Of a DNA stretch of 64,000 nucleotides, positions 34,004 through 43,767 are shown piece after piece (positions within the stretch are counted from its first letter, which is position 1; the number at the start of each line of letters is the position of its first letter). Location of the stretch: assembly GCA_017620475.1 (NCBI GenBank), contig JAFZQI010000014.1, positions 1-64,000 on the forward strand, read 5' to 3'. The stretch is from Clostridiales bacterium (lineage in GTDB: Bacteria > Bacillota > Clostridia > Saccharofermentanales > Saccharofermentanaceae). The notes below the pieces were generated by a model, which was given only the letters and a program-made list of their open reading frames with translations, did no database searches and was not told the origin of the DNA. Made by a program: the position numbers and the translations under genes.

Positions 34004-36079
34004 TTACTTCACATTAAGATACACCCGCATTTCCCCCTCGCCACGGTTAGCCCAGAGGCGGTAGGGTATCAGGCGGATCCTGAGTTCTTCCATATTTCTG
34101 CCTTGCCATGTGCGGTAAAGCAGACTGATATATTCATTTCCTTCCTTCGGAGAGCATCTCCATCCGAGAAGATCTAATGCGATGGTTTTTCTTCCGAAGT
34201 CATCGCAGATCACCTCCCCGATGGGAGCCTCACTATCCAGCATCAGTTCTCCAAGGCCCTTACCGTTATCGGCTTCCTCCGCGCAATACACGATGGGGCC
34301 GCGGACAATGGCGGCTCTGCCCAGATCCTCGGTTACTCGGCGGTCCGCGGCAATAAGCTTCGGTTTCATGTCAAACTCCATTCCGATCAACGTTTCCTCG
34401 TCCGGAACCGTGACATAAAGATACCCGTCCTTTACCGTCCCGACGATTTCTTTTCCGTTCGATAAGCACGGTTCCCCACCGTTTTCTTCGCATCGGGAAA
34501 GGCTCTTTCCATCGATGGTGATCGTGTATTTCTCTTCACACCAGGAAGGGATCCGAAGTGCAAGTTTGATTCCTTCGGCCGCTTCTTTTCTTTCACCGGA
34601 AGAAATCGAGATCTTCACCTTTCCGTTTTCGGGAAGGCCGCTCTCGATACGGATACGGCGCCCGTTTTTACTCAGTTCCGCACCCATGTAAAGGTGCACA
34701 AACAGGCTATCGTCATTCTCGGTAAAGGCATAGGATCCGATCGATGCAACCAGTCTTGCCAGATTCGGCGGACAGCACGCGCAGCCGAACCACTTCTGCC
34801 GAACGGGTTTGACATGCATCTTCCGCTCATCCTTATGACAGGCTTCCGGAAGGACCTCTAGAGGATTGACATAGAAGAAGCTCTTGCCGTCGAGTGCGAT
34901 GCCGGAAAGGATCCCGTTATATAGCGCCAGCTCCATCACATCCGCGTATTCTCGTTTGGCCTCGATCTGAAGCATTCTCCGCGCGAAGAACACAAGTCCG
35001 ATGGATGCACAGGTTTCCGCATAGGCCGTGTCATTGGGAAGGTCAAACGGGAACGAAAAGGCTTCGCCCATATGTGTCGCACCAACGCCGCCGGTGATAT
35101 ACATCTTTTCCCGGACAGTGCTTTTCCAAAGGGAACGGCAGGCATCCAGGAGCGCATCCTCCCCGGTCCTTCTGGCCAGATCCGCCATGCCGGAGTATAG
35201 GTACATCGCGCGGACTGCGTGTCCAACCGCTTCGTGCTGCTGCCGAACCGGAATATGTGCCTGATGGTAGTAGTCCACCTTATACTCTTCCCCCTTCGGC
35301 GTCGGGTGTTCGATATCAAAATACAGCGGCGCCTGACCACGCTGATCGATAAAGTATTCCGCCAGTTCCGCGTACTTTTCCCTGCCGGTCACTTCGCTTA
35401 ACCGAAGGAGCGCCATCTCCGCGATCTCATGTCCGGGATACCCGTGGATCTTTCCCTCCTGCGATCCGAATCGCTCCGCCACATAGTCGGCAAACCGCAT
35501 TGCGGCACGAAGAAGTTTATCCTTTCCCGTACCCTCATAATAGGCGATCGCGCCCTCGATCAGATGCCCCAGGCAATAAAGCTCGTGATGGTCGCGCAGG
35601 TTGGTAAAGACCTGATCCATCCCGTTGATGATGTAGTACGTATCCAGATAACCGTTCTGTGCCTGCGCCCGGCAAACGATGTCAATGGCTTCGTCAGCGG
35701 TCTTCTCCAGTTCCGGATCGGGATGGGGCGCAAGCGAATACCCCACCGCTTCGATCCATTTGGCAAAATCACTGTCCTGAAATACGAAGCCGTAGAACTC
35801 GTCGTCTTTCGGTGCACGCGGGTCCTCCGGAAGTACATTGAATCCGCGGTATGAATACTTCGGCGGAACAAACGCCGTGCCCTGTTTTTGTGATTTTTCC
35901 TGGAGCGCTCCCGCCGCGCGGAAATTATGCATACAGTAGCTCGGAGAGGCCTCCGGTACGCGGTCATTAAGGACTTCCCACTAATAGGGGATCACTTCCT
36001 TTCGGATCAGTTCCTGCTTTTTCGCCCAGAAATCATCCGTGATCTTTACTTTCCTGATATCGATCGGTCTGCTCGTCAT
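34004..36079 (-). pseudogene. GH127 beta-L-arabinofuranosidase gene interrupted by one in-frame TAG
   Basis: The real start is the ATG at 36079 (GAGGTG site, 7 nt). Codon 33 is TAG (35981-35983), after which the frame is open for about 659 codons with no other defect. The amber lies in VIPY-*-WEVLNDR; in GH127 enzymes such as HypBA1 this position is Gln (PYQW), so one C-to-T change explains it. Downstream family motifs are intact: metal/catalytic cysteines in YAETCAS and WFGCACCPP. No ribosome site precedes the next Met (35932). Either a very recent null mutation or a gene needing amber readthrough; TAG ends other genes here. Confidence 0.88.
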
Positions 36080-36154
36080 TTTAAGCACCTCATACCACTT
36101 GAAATGTCTTCTATCATTGTACACGAAACCTATCCGAAAAATCTGCTTTCGAAT

Positions 36155-36194
36155 AAAAAAGCACGGGGCGTCCCGTGAAGAGATCGCCCCGTGC
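36155..36194 (-). terminator. Rho-independent terminator of the HEAT-like lipoprotein gene
   Basis: Perfect 10-bp GC-rich stem GCACGGGGCG/CGCCCCGTGC (36161-36170 and 36185-36194) followed by six T residues on the minus strand, 25 nt past the stop. Downstream a TACAAT -10 (36116-36121) may start the GH127-GH32 transcript. Confidence 0.87.
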
Positions 36195-36219
36195 GATAAC
36201 GTCGTATCTAAAAAGTAGA

Positions 36220-37518
36220 TTACGCGGCTTTAGCAGCCATATCGTTGTACTCCTTCTGTACCGATTCAGCATCCTTATCCTCGAGCGCATTCACTACATC
36301 TGCGAGGGCAGCAAACTGCTCCGGCGAGCACTGTGCATATACCGCATCAATGGCATAATTTCTGTGTACGTAGAGTACATCCGCATCCTTGATGATATCC
36401 ACCATAAGATCATAGAATTCACCCTTATCGAAGAATGAAGCCATCTCGCACCATGCGTCATAACTCTTCGAAGACTTGCTGGCAAGATCATGAAGGATAC
36501 CAAGCTGTGTAGATGTGGTACGCGGCTTCATCGAGAAGTATTCCTTCAGAACATTCCATGCCGCTTCGCTGGTATGCTCGTTGAACGGGCTATCGTAGAA
36601 AAGAAGCATCAGGCCCTGTGTGCAGGCATACTTCAGTTCTTTGCTCTCCTCTTCGCTGAAAAGGAAATTCTTCAGAGGTTCAATGACTGTTTCATCGTGA
36701 AGCTTACCGCAGAGATGGCATGCTACCTTACGAACGGACTCGTCCTCGTCATTCATCATTTCCATGATTCTCTCGACGCAGCCGTCAACACCCTGAGAGT
36801 AAGAACTGCCGATAGCGGTAACCGTCTTATAACGGACCTGCTCGATATCACTGTGGGACTGCTCAAAGATGAAAGCCGCAACATCCGGATTGCTCATTTT
36901 GGTTGCAAGTGAAGAGATGCAGCTGCAGAGTACCATCGGCTCGGTCTCACCCTTGATATGGTCCAGTGCCAGCTCGATACTGCTGCTGTCTGCACCAAGT
37001 ACCGACTCGATCAGGGAATAGCCGTAGTATCTGACTTCCTTGTACTCACTTTCCATGAAGTAACCGGCCTTTTCATATCTTTCAGAAGGAAGTCCGTTAC
37101 GAAGCTCACTAAGTGCTTTTCTCGTATTGCTTTCCGGATCCGGCCAAACACTTGTCTTATCCTGCTTGGTTTCTGCAAAACGCATCGTCTCAACAAGCCA
37201 GATATACTGATCCATCGTCACATTCTCAGGATCGGTGATTCCGCCGAACTCGAGGAACTCTTCCAAAGACATGGAATCGTACATTTCCTTCGTCAGTTCC
37301 TTGGATTCTTCTGTTGTCTCTGCTGTGGTTTCTTCGGACTCGGTCGCTTCTGTCGTGGTCTCTTCCTTGGAGGTTTCCTCCGTGTCGGATCCTACGTCTT
37401 CCGTCTTTTCCGTCTTACCTGCCTTCTCCGTCTCGTCCTCGTCCTTCTTGGAACAAGCTGCCATGGAGAAGAGCATTGTGGCGGCCATCAGGACTGCCAC
37501 CAGTTTTGTCTTTTTCAT
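36220..37518 (-). CDS. Lipoprotein with HEAT-like helical repeats
   Basis: A 432-residue protein. The lipoprotein signal ends MAAC (Cys22), followed by a Glu/Thr-rich linker to about residue 75. The rest is helical with repeats reminiscent of HEAT/PBS-lyase units (for example ESVRKVACHLCGKLHDETVI and the preceding DIEQVRYKTVTAIGSS). Such scaffolds bind other proteins; no enzyme motif is seen. It has its own strong promoter and terminator, so it is a single-gene unit. Function unknown. Confidence 0.82.
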   Translation of the reverse strand: MKKTKLVAVLMAATMLFSMAACSKKDEDETEKAGKTEKTEDVGSDTEETSKEETTTEATESEETTAETTEESKELTKEMYDSMSLEEFLEFGGITDPENVTMDQYIWLVETMRFAETKQDKTSVWPDPESNTRKALSELRNGLPSERYEKAGYFMESEYKEVRYYGYSLIESVLGADSSSIELALDHIKGETEPMVLCSCISSLATKMSNPDVAAFIFEQSHSDIEQVRYKTVTAIGSSYSQGVDGCVERIMEMMNDEDESVRKVACHLCGKLHDETVIEPLKNFLFSEEESKELKYACTQGLMLLFYDSPFNEHTSEAAWNVLKEYFSMKPRTTSTQLGILHDLASKSSKSYDAWCEMASFFDKGEFYDLMVDIIKDADVLYVHRNYAIDAVYAQCSPEQFAALADVVNALEDKDAESVQKEYNDMAAKAA

Positions 37519-37594
37519 GTGTTTTCCTCCCTGTCAATTTATTCCGGGAAAGAAAAAGCAAAGCCTCATCCCCCCGGCTTCCAAAAACACGGAT

Positions 37595-37623
37595 ATTGTA
37601 CCACTCCACATGCGATTTATCAA
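37595..37623 (-). promoter_or_regulatory. Sigma-A-type promoter of the HEAT-like lipoprotein gene
   Basis: Minus-strand TTGATA (37618-37623), 17-bp spacer, TACAAT (37595-37600): one mismatch from consensus in each hexamer. Confidence 0.75.
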
Positions 37624-37690
37624 TGAAACTTTAGAACTTATCTTCTATCGAAAAGCACTAAACTTTTCTCGTATATGTCCGTTTTTTTCG

Positions 37691-39856
37691 TCAGTGTTTC
37701 TCGAGCAAGGCCATGATTCTCTCAAAATCATACTCATGTATGACTTCACGGTCATCCCTTTTTCCCGCCGTTACAGAAGGCGGCTCAACAATGACATCCG
37801 CTTCTTGCCGATCCTCTACGACCTTTTCGGCCAGCATCTCAAAGAGGACCCGAAGGTTGAGGCTATCCGTAATGTGGAACTTTTCGATCAGGAAACGAAG
37901 AGGTGTCTCTCCCGCAACGGCCGTATTCCCTTCACGTGCCATATTCAGCCAGACAAATCTGTTTGTCTCAAGGTCGATCCCGAAAAGGTAACAGAATCTC
38001 GCCGGCGCATTGACCGTAAAAGACGACTCCACCGTCTTCGGCTCGAAGATCTCCCCCGAATCCTCATTATCCCGGATCATGTATCCCGCCCGGCAGACAC
38101 ACTCGGCAAAGGTCAAGTACGAGAATACATTATCGCAGAATATCAGATAGCGGACTTCCGGATGCTCTTTTCTAAACTGCGGTACATCGATATCGAAGAA
38201 TTCCGATCCCCCGTTATATCCGCTGGTCTGATCCCCCGAGTAGGTGATGCCTTCACTTTGTTCCCCGGACATCGTTCTCCAGGAAAACTCCACCTGTATG
38301 CCTTCCGGAGTCAATCCGATCACCGAAAGATCGATATCATCAACCTTCTCCCAGTACGTAAATCCACGGATCTTTTTTGCCTTCGGAATCGCACACCAGG
38401 ATCCGGAAGAAAGAACGCCGAATCCACCTTGGGATGCACTCTCATTAATCGGTACGGCATAGCGCTCCATATCGGGGTGAATATATACTTTTCCAAGCCG
38501 GCCGAAGAGGGTTTCCTTCAGGCACTGTCTGACTGCATCCAGAAGAAGTTCTCTCTGCCGGGGAAGAAGCTTCGATCTGCGTTTCTTCTCCTCTTCCTCC
38601 GTTTCCTCATGTACGCGGAGCTGATTGAATTTCGTAAACTGGAATGTCCTTCCGATCGTAAAAGTCCGCTCATATCCCGCATACATAAGAAGCATCTGCA
38701 TCAAAATGACGGGCTTGTGATCCTTCTCTTCTCTAAGGATCCGAATCAGCTTTGACAGTTCCTCCTCCGATTCACACCGGCTGGCCAGATAATTGAGGTG
38801 ACGGAGAAGTGCGCCGCTTCCCTTGCTCTGCTTCAGGAAATACGCCGCATCCGCCGGTCCGTCCTCGGCAAGGATCTTTTCAAACATCGAGTATACCGAG
38901 TAATTCTTCTTCCCGCGCATCGCATCCAGGAACCCCTGCGCCTTCGTCGTCTTCGCCTGATAGTGGATGTGGTGGAGAAGTCCCGCCCAGGTCTTTTTCT
39001 TCTCGTAGCAGGCCGCCATATCCACACGGTTGCTCTCGAATATCTCATCCATCACCTTCGTGATAAGTTTTCTCGTCTGATTCGGGAAGTTGACCTTACA
39101 GGTCGAAAAACGATCAGCAGATCCGATCTCATTTGCCCGAAGCCGGAAGTTCGCCTCTTCCATGATTTTGATCACATCCGACAGCATCAATGTCTTCGCG
39201 CACGCCGTATCCCGGGTCTCAAGAAGAAGCCGGACCGCAGTCGTCTTCGATGCGATATTCGATGGAAGAGTCCCGTGATCCTGATACCAGAGGGCCGCCA
39301 CTTTCATATTCCGGTCATTCAGGGGACGCGTGGAAGAAAGCATATCCGCGATATACTTCTGAAGCGTCTTTTCCGCCTCATCCTGCGGAAGGATCACAAA
39401 ATCCTTGACCGTTCCTTCTTCTTTAAAGACCGAGCGTTCCAGTTCCTCTTTCTTTTCGAATACGGAATACTGAGGCGCGGAAAAATCGCCCAATCCATAG
39501 GTCACAAAATAGCTCAACACCTGATCATAAAGAAGGTCCTGAAACGACAGTTTTTTCACGCTTTTCGGGAAGCCCTGATAAAACGCCATGGGAACATTTT
39601 CGCCGATCATTTCGGCAGAAAAGGGTATCATCTCCGGCTGTGCCAATTCCCCTCCGGATGTGATCCGGATATTCAGAAGTCTGGCCAGGGATAGAAGCGT
39701 CTCCGCCGCGTATTGATTCGAATGACTGATCCTCTCGGGAATCAGGGAGGAATAAGAAGGATCATCCACCGGCTTTTGCCCCTCTCCCTCTTCATGGACG
39801 AGGATATGCTTGGAAAACAGATACTCCAGATATTCGTTTCGAAGCTTTGCGGCCAT
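37691..39856 (-). CDS. Large protein with C-terminal TerD-like domain
   Basis: A 721-residue cytoplasmic protein. About 490 N-terminal residues are mostly helical with no family I can name. From roughly 494 to 640 the sequence follows the TerD fold: DDIDLSVIGLTPEG, then TYSGDQTSGYNGGSEFFDID, then YLIFCDNVFS, matching the Asp-rich calcium-binding strands of tellurite-resistance/stress proteins. The C-terminal 80 residues are unassigned. The ATG at 39856 is chosen for its AAGGTG site; an upstream TTG adds 21 residues. No other ter gene is nearby. The TerD assignment rests on motif pattern only. Confidence 0.7.
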   Translation of the reverse strand: MAAKLRNEYLEYLFSKHILVHEEGEGQKPVDDPSYSSLIPERISHSNQYAAETLLSLARLLNIRITSGGELAQPEMIPFSAEMIGENVPMAFYQGFPKSVKKLSFQDLLYDQVLSYFVTYGLGDFSAPQYSVFEKKEELERSVFKEEGTVKDFVILPQDEAEKTLQKYIADMLSSTRPLNDRNMKVAALWYQDHGTLPSNIASKTTAVRLLLETRDTACAKTLMLSDVIKIMEEANFRLRANEIGSADRFSTCKVNFPNQTRKLITKVMDEIFESNRVDMAACYEKKKTWAGLLHHIHYQAKTTKAQGFLDAMRGKKNYSVYSMFEKILAEDGPADAAYFLKQSKGSGALLRHLNYLASRCESEEELSKLIRILREEKDHKPVILMQMLLMYAGYERTFTIGRTFQFTKFNQLRVHEETEEEEKKRRSKLLPRQRELLLDAVRQCLKETLFGRLGKVYIHPDMERYAVPINESASQGGFGVLSSGSWCAIPKAKKIRGFTYWEKVDDIDLSVIGLTPEGIQVEFSWRTMSGEQSEGITYSGDQTSGYNGGSEFFDIDVPQFRKEHPEVRYLIFCDNVFSYLTFAECVCRAGYMIRDNEDSGEIFEPKTVESSFTVNAPARFCYLFGIDLETNRFVWLNMAREGNTAVAGETPLRFLIEKFHITDSLNLRVLFEMLAEKVVEDRQEADVIVEPPSVTAGKRDDREVIHEYDFERIMALLEKH

Positions 39857-39880
39857 GTGTGTCACCTTCTTCCAACCGTA

Positions 39881-39953
39881 AAAAGAAAAAAGCCGATGAT
39901 ATTGCCGGATTGCTTTCAAAACGAAAAGAAGTAAACCCGACTAGCTATCGGCT
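39881..39953 (-). terminator. Possible terminator after the transglutaminase-like gene
   Basis: Seven-bp arms AGCCGAT/ATCGGCT (39891-39897 and 39947-39953) with a large loop, followed on the minus strand by TTTTTTCTTTTT. The long loop makes it uncertain; part of it also overlaps the upstream region of the TerD-like gene. Confidence 0.4.
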
Positions 39954-40029
39954 ATTTCCAATATATACTCATTTGCCCGGAATGACAATACGGGACATAT
40001 GACGGGTCCTTCCCGCCTTTTGAAAAGCA

Positions 40030-41760
40030 CTAGATCCTTGCACCGTCTGCGCCGAAAGCATACTGCTGCCCGTCGATCGTCACCTTTCCCCGGACCATAT
40101 CGCCTTCAGGATTGAAATAGTATTGTTTTCCATCGATGGTCTGCCAGCCTGTCCGGCGGACACCGTCATCTCCGAAATAGTATCTTCTTCCGTAGAGATC
40201 CTGCCAGCCTTTCAGTGCCACGCCATCCGAGCCGATATAATACCACTGCCCGGAGATGCACTTCCAGCCGTAAGACTCATTCTTTGTTGCTTTAGCGGTG
40301 ACCGTAATGCTGTAATGTGCCCGAAACCCGTTTGACGTCACGGTCAGGACCGCCATCCGTGAACGGGAAGTATCAAAACCGGATACCATATCTTCTGTAA
40401 GATCCACTTCTTCCCGGGTATCGTCGCTATAAACCAGAAGGACTTTTCCGCCGGTAACATCCAGGTCATCCTCTCCCACCTGATATTCGATCTTGATCGG
40501 AAGTGTCTTCAAAGAAACGCGGACCAGATTTACTTCGGATGGCGGTGTATACACAGAACTGCTGATAGTCAGAAGCTCTGTGGGGAAAGTATTGGTCGTT
40601 TCCGTTTTATACTTGAATTGCACAGGAGTCGATCCGCACATAACGGTATATCCGCTGCTCACGCTTCCCGATGCACCCGTCATGAAGAGCTTATCCGGAT
40701 ATCCTACGCTATCGGAATCACAGTTCGTCACATCCACAATATAGTTCTTCCCGTCTTCCATCCGCATGATATTCCACATGTGTCCTCCGTTTGTTCCCTG
40801 ACAGATCAGGTTGCCGCTGGAAAGGATACAGGAAATATCGTTACGGAAATCAGAAAGATCGCAGAGGTACTTAAACGCCTTGGAATATCCTTCACATACC
40901 ACATTCGTCGACGGATCCTCATCAAATACCCAGATGATCTGCCAGGGATCGCCGTAGTCAAGAGAAGCGGTATTGTGATTATAGGAGACCAGATCACAGA
41001 TGGCCTCCTTATAGGCCGAAAGCTTCCCGTAATCCGACAGGGATGCATACTGCGATACGATCGATGCCGCCTTGACCGGAATATTCTGTATAGCCTTTCC
41101 GATAGAAGTATCGAACACATAGGATCCGGCATCGTAATCAACGGACACCGGGAAATACACCTCGAAATTTCCCGTGATGTAAAGATAGTACTCTTCCCTG
41201 TCATAATCGTATCTTCCGCCTACACTGTAACCGGGGAATGTACAGGAAGTCGTCTTATCAAACCAGTAAAGCTCGTATGGCAGATCCGCCAGAAGCGCCT
41301 TCACGATCCGATTGCCGTCATAACCGAGGTCCTCTCCAATGGCCGTCATCGCCGCATTCGAAATCGCACCACCCGAAACAACAGGCATCCCCAGATCATC
41401 TTCATACCATCTGACCCCATCGTATCCCAGTTCCGCTACCGAGAAAACAAAATGCGTAGATGCGCGGTTTCCCGCGGCAACTTCACGGATCTGCGAAGAA
41501 AGAAGCGTATACATGGTCGCGTTTATGCCGTCTAATCCGGATCCCACCGTCCAGGCCCGTCTTCTAAGGGGCTGCGGGTACATGATCTTCTCTTCATAAC
41601 CGGCAAGAAGATCATCCGGATCAGCAAGATCATCTTCGACATTCACTTCAACAGGGGGAACCGTTACCGTTTCAAGATCTTCGTTGTCTGCCAGAACGAA
41701 AGACGGAACGGCAGCAAGCACAAGAACTAAACTTACGATCAAACTGAATAATTTCTTCAT
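40030..41760 (-). CDS. Secreted transglutaminase-like protein with Ig-like domain and cell-wall-binding repeats
   Basis: A 576-residue exported protein with a signal peptide cleaved after about residue 24. The middle holds a transglutaminase/protease-like core with a probable triad of Cys289 (VVCEGYSKAF), His327 (GGHMWN) and Asp343 (YIVDVTNCD). Residues about 412-490 look like a bacterial Ig-like domain (a GGKVLLVYSDDTREEVDL strand pattern). The end (about 498-576) has four glucan/choline-binding-type repeats (GQWYYIGSDGVALKGWQ, RRYYFGDDGVRRTGWQ and two more), which would hold it on the wall. The activity is probably proteolytic or crosslinking; the target is unknown. Ends with TAG. Confidence 0.9.
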   Translation of the reverse strand: MKKLFSLIVSLVLVLAAVPSFVLADNEDLETVTVPPVEVNVEDDLADPDDLLAGYEEKIMYPQPLRRRAWTVGSGLDGINATMYTLLSSQIREVAAGNRASTHFVFSVAELGYDGVRWYEDDLGMPVVSGGAISNAAMTAIGEDLGYDGNRIVKALLADLPYELYWFDKTTSCTFPGYSVGGRYDYDREEYYLYITGNFEVYFPVSVDYDAGSYVFDTSIGKAIQNIPVKAASIVSQYASLSDYGKLSAYKEAICDLVSYNHNTASLDYGDPWQIIWVFDEDPSTNVVCEGYSKAFKYLCDLSDFRNDISCILSSGNLICQGTNGGHMWNIMRMEDGKNYIVDVTNCDSDSVGYPDKLFMTGASGSVSSGYTVMCGSTPVQFKYKTETTNTFPTELLTISSSVYTPPSEVNLVRVSLKTLPIKIEYQVGEDDLDVTGGKVLLVYSDDTREEVDLTEDMVSGFDTSRSRMAVLTVTSNGFRAHYSITVTAKATKNESYGWKCISGQWYYIGSDGVALKGWQDLYGRRYYFGDDGVRRTGWQTIDGKQYYFNPEGDMVRGKVTIDGQQYAFGADGARI

Positions 41761-41781
41761 GCTCTCACCCCTCTCTTCCTA

Positions 41782-41810
41782 AGGATAACTTCGATCCTCA
41801 TAGAAATCAA
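41782..41810 (-). promoter_or_regulatory. Candidate promoter of the transglutaminase-like gene
   Basis: Minus-strand TTGATT (41805-41810), 17-bp spacer, TATCCT (41782-41787). Both hexamers match 4 of 6 consensus bases. Confidence 0.35.
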
Positions 41811-41844
41811 CCTGTCCTTTACGGACGATCCGAGGAGGATCCTA

Positions 41845-42669
41845 CTAAACAAGTTTATTGGAGATCTCGATCCGCCCGGCTTCACCGAAGTCCGGTCTTC
41901 CGGGATCGAAGTCATATACCAGGATCCCTTCCTGGCCTACCGGCAGCGTCGCCAGCATCCGGCCCGACCGGTCGCAGAGCATCGTCGGTGCCGTCTGATA
42001 CGGAGCCGTAGCATTACTCGTCAGGGTATAGCACACATTTTCCACCGCCCGGGTTCGGATATGACCTCGGATCAGGTTATATCTGTCCGGATCCTCATTA
42101 TCGGAAACATCATAGAACATGATGATATTCAGATCCGTTTTCTCTCTATACAGCTCACGGAAGAATTCAGGGAAACGCACTTCGAAGCAGATCCGTACCC
42201 CCACCAGATAATCATCGATGCGGAAGATCCCCAGTTCCTGACCTACGGAAAAATTGTCCTTATCCCAGCCCCAGAGGGCTCTCTTGCTGTACCGGTCGAC
42301 CTGTCCGTCCGGCGTGAAAAGAAGAGCCGTGTTATAGAAGACCTCTTCAATCCGGGGCTTGGCCAGACCGCCCATCAGAAGGGACTTATCTTCTACGGCA
42401 CACTCTTCTTTAACGATCGTACCTACGATTACATATATGTGGTTATTCCATGCGGCCTGGGCGATCGCCGTATGGGCACGCATCACCGCATCGAAATCCA
42501 CATTACGGGAAGAAGCCACATCTCTGGGAGGATATCCCGTAATTGCGCATTCCGGGCACACGAGAAGACGCACCCCTGCCGCCGCGGCTTTCTCCACAGC
42601 CTTAAGGATACGTGCGCAGTTACCTGGCACATCGCCGGATATAGGAAACTGATAAGATGCGATCTTCAT
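41845..42669 (-). CDS. Carbon-nitrogen hydrolase (nitrilase superfamily)
   Basis: A 274-residue member with the triad Glu in CPECAITG, Lys in YSKRALW and Cys in VRICFEVRFPE. It opens MKIASYQFPISGD, as in amidohydrolases of this class. The substrate is not evident. It lies downstream of prmA; a TATCAT sequence in the 57-bp gap could be a -10, but no -35 is seen, so it may be the last gene of the heat-shock transcript or separately expressed. Confidence 0.88.
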   Translation of the reverse strand: MKIASYQFPISGDVPGNCARILKAVEKAAAAGVRLLVCPECAITGYPPRDVASSRNVDFDAVMRAHTAIAQAAWNNHIYVIVGTIVKEECAVEDKSLLMGGLAKPRIEEVFYNTALLFTPDGQVDRYSKRALWGWDKDNFSVGQELGIFRIDDYLVGVRICFEVRFPEFFRELYREKTDLNIIMFYDVSDNEDPDRYNLIRGHIRTRAVENVCYTLTSNATAPYQTAPTMLCDRSGRMLATLPVGQEGILVYDFDPGRPDFGEAGRIEISNKLV

Positions 42670-42726
42670 GTCCTAAATGAGGGCTCCTTCAAAATTCTCA
42701 TAAAAACATGATACCACAAAGGCGCT

Positions 42727-43758
42727 TTATTTCTTCTCGAAATAATATGCGTGCCAATCACCCTTCTGCTTTTCTTCCAAAAGCCGGAGTCCCGCGGCCT
42801 CACAGGCCGAAAGAGCGATCTCTTTCTTATGGTCGATGATTCCGCTTGCTATGAAGTGTCCGCCGGGAAGGAGTTTTTCCGGGATCATCGGAGCAATACC
42901 TGCGATGATCTCCGCCACGATATTGGCAATGATCAGGCTATAACCTTCTTTTTTTGCATCTTTCAGTTCGCCTGTATAACAATCCACCTCAACGCCGTTT
43001 TCTTTACAGTTCGTGATTGCTACATCCACCGCCATACGATCGATGTCACAGGCCTCGACTTCTTTGGCTCCCAGTTTGGCGGCAATAATAGAAAGGATCC
43101 CCGAGCCGCAGCCGACATCCAGGACCGTATCTGAAGTGGTCAGATGTTCATCGATCAGCTCTGCGCACATCGAAGTGGTCTCGTGGGTTCCGGTCCCGAA
43201 GGCCGAACCCGGATCAAGATAGACTACTTTCTTTCCTTCTTCGGATGCATCCGAAACAGTGTCTCTTTCCCAGGAAGGTGCGATGATCACATTCTCGGAA
43301 ACGGAGAAGGCATGGTAATCCTTCTTCCACTCATTTTCCCAGTCTTCATCCTTGACATACTTATAGCCGACTTTCCCGTTTCCAACAGGCAGGAATTCCG
43401 AAATCGCCGCGAGGCGTTCTTCCAGAAGGGCGATCGTCTCTTCCAGAGTCTTACTTCCGGTAGCGATGTTCCCGTAAATGGTGCCGACGCCTTCCGGATT
43501 CTCGTATTCTTCCTCTTTGGCTCCCAGCCGGATGCCGTCATCGAACTCGGCAAAATAACCGTGTATCGTGACATCCGTCCCCAGCGAATCTACAAAACCG
43601 TCATCCGCATATGCAAGAGAATCCGGATCGTCAATGATCCTCTTGATCTCCAGCGGATCACATACGGCGATCCCGTCTGCTCCCAGCTGGGAAAGCATCT
43701 CGCAGATCGCGTCCGAAGCTTCTTCCGTCGTTACGATTTCAATCTCTACCCATTTCAT
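42727..43758 (-). CDS. prmA: Ribosomal protein L11 methyltransferase PrmA
   Basis: A 343-residue S-adenosylmethionine-dependent enzyme that methylates ribosomal protein L11. The cofactor motif LDVGCGSGILSIIAAKLGA and the upstream AFGTGTHETT block are diagnostic, and the N-terminal L11-recognition domain is present. It starts 9 nt after dnaJ, the position prmA takes in many Bacillota heat-shock operons. Confidence 0.95.
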   Translation of the reverse strand: MKWVEIEIVTTEEASDAICEMLSQLGADGIAVCDPLEIKRIIDDPDSLAYADDGFVDSLGTDVTIHGYFAEFDDGIRLGAKEEEYENPEGVGTIYGNIATGSKTLEETIALLEERLAAISEFLPVGNGKVGYKYVKDEDWENEWKKDYHAFSVSENVIIAPSWERDTVSDASEEGKKVVYLDPGSAFGTGTHETTSMCAELIDEHLTTSDTVLDVGCGSGILSIIAAKLGAKEVEACDIDRMAVDVAITNCKENGVEVDCYTGELKDAKKEGYSLIIANIVAEIIAGIAPMIPEKLLPGGHFIASGIIDHKKEIALSACEAAGLRLLEEKQKGDWHAYYFEKK

Positions 43759-43767
43759 TTTTTACTC

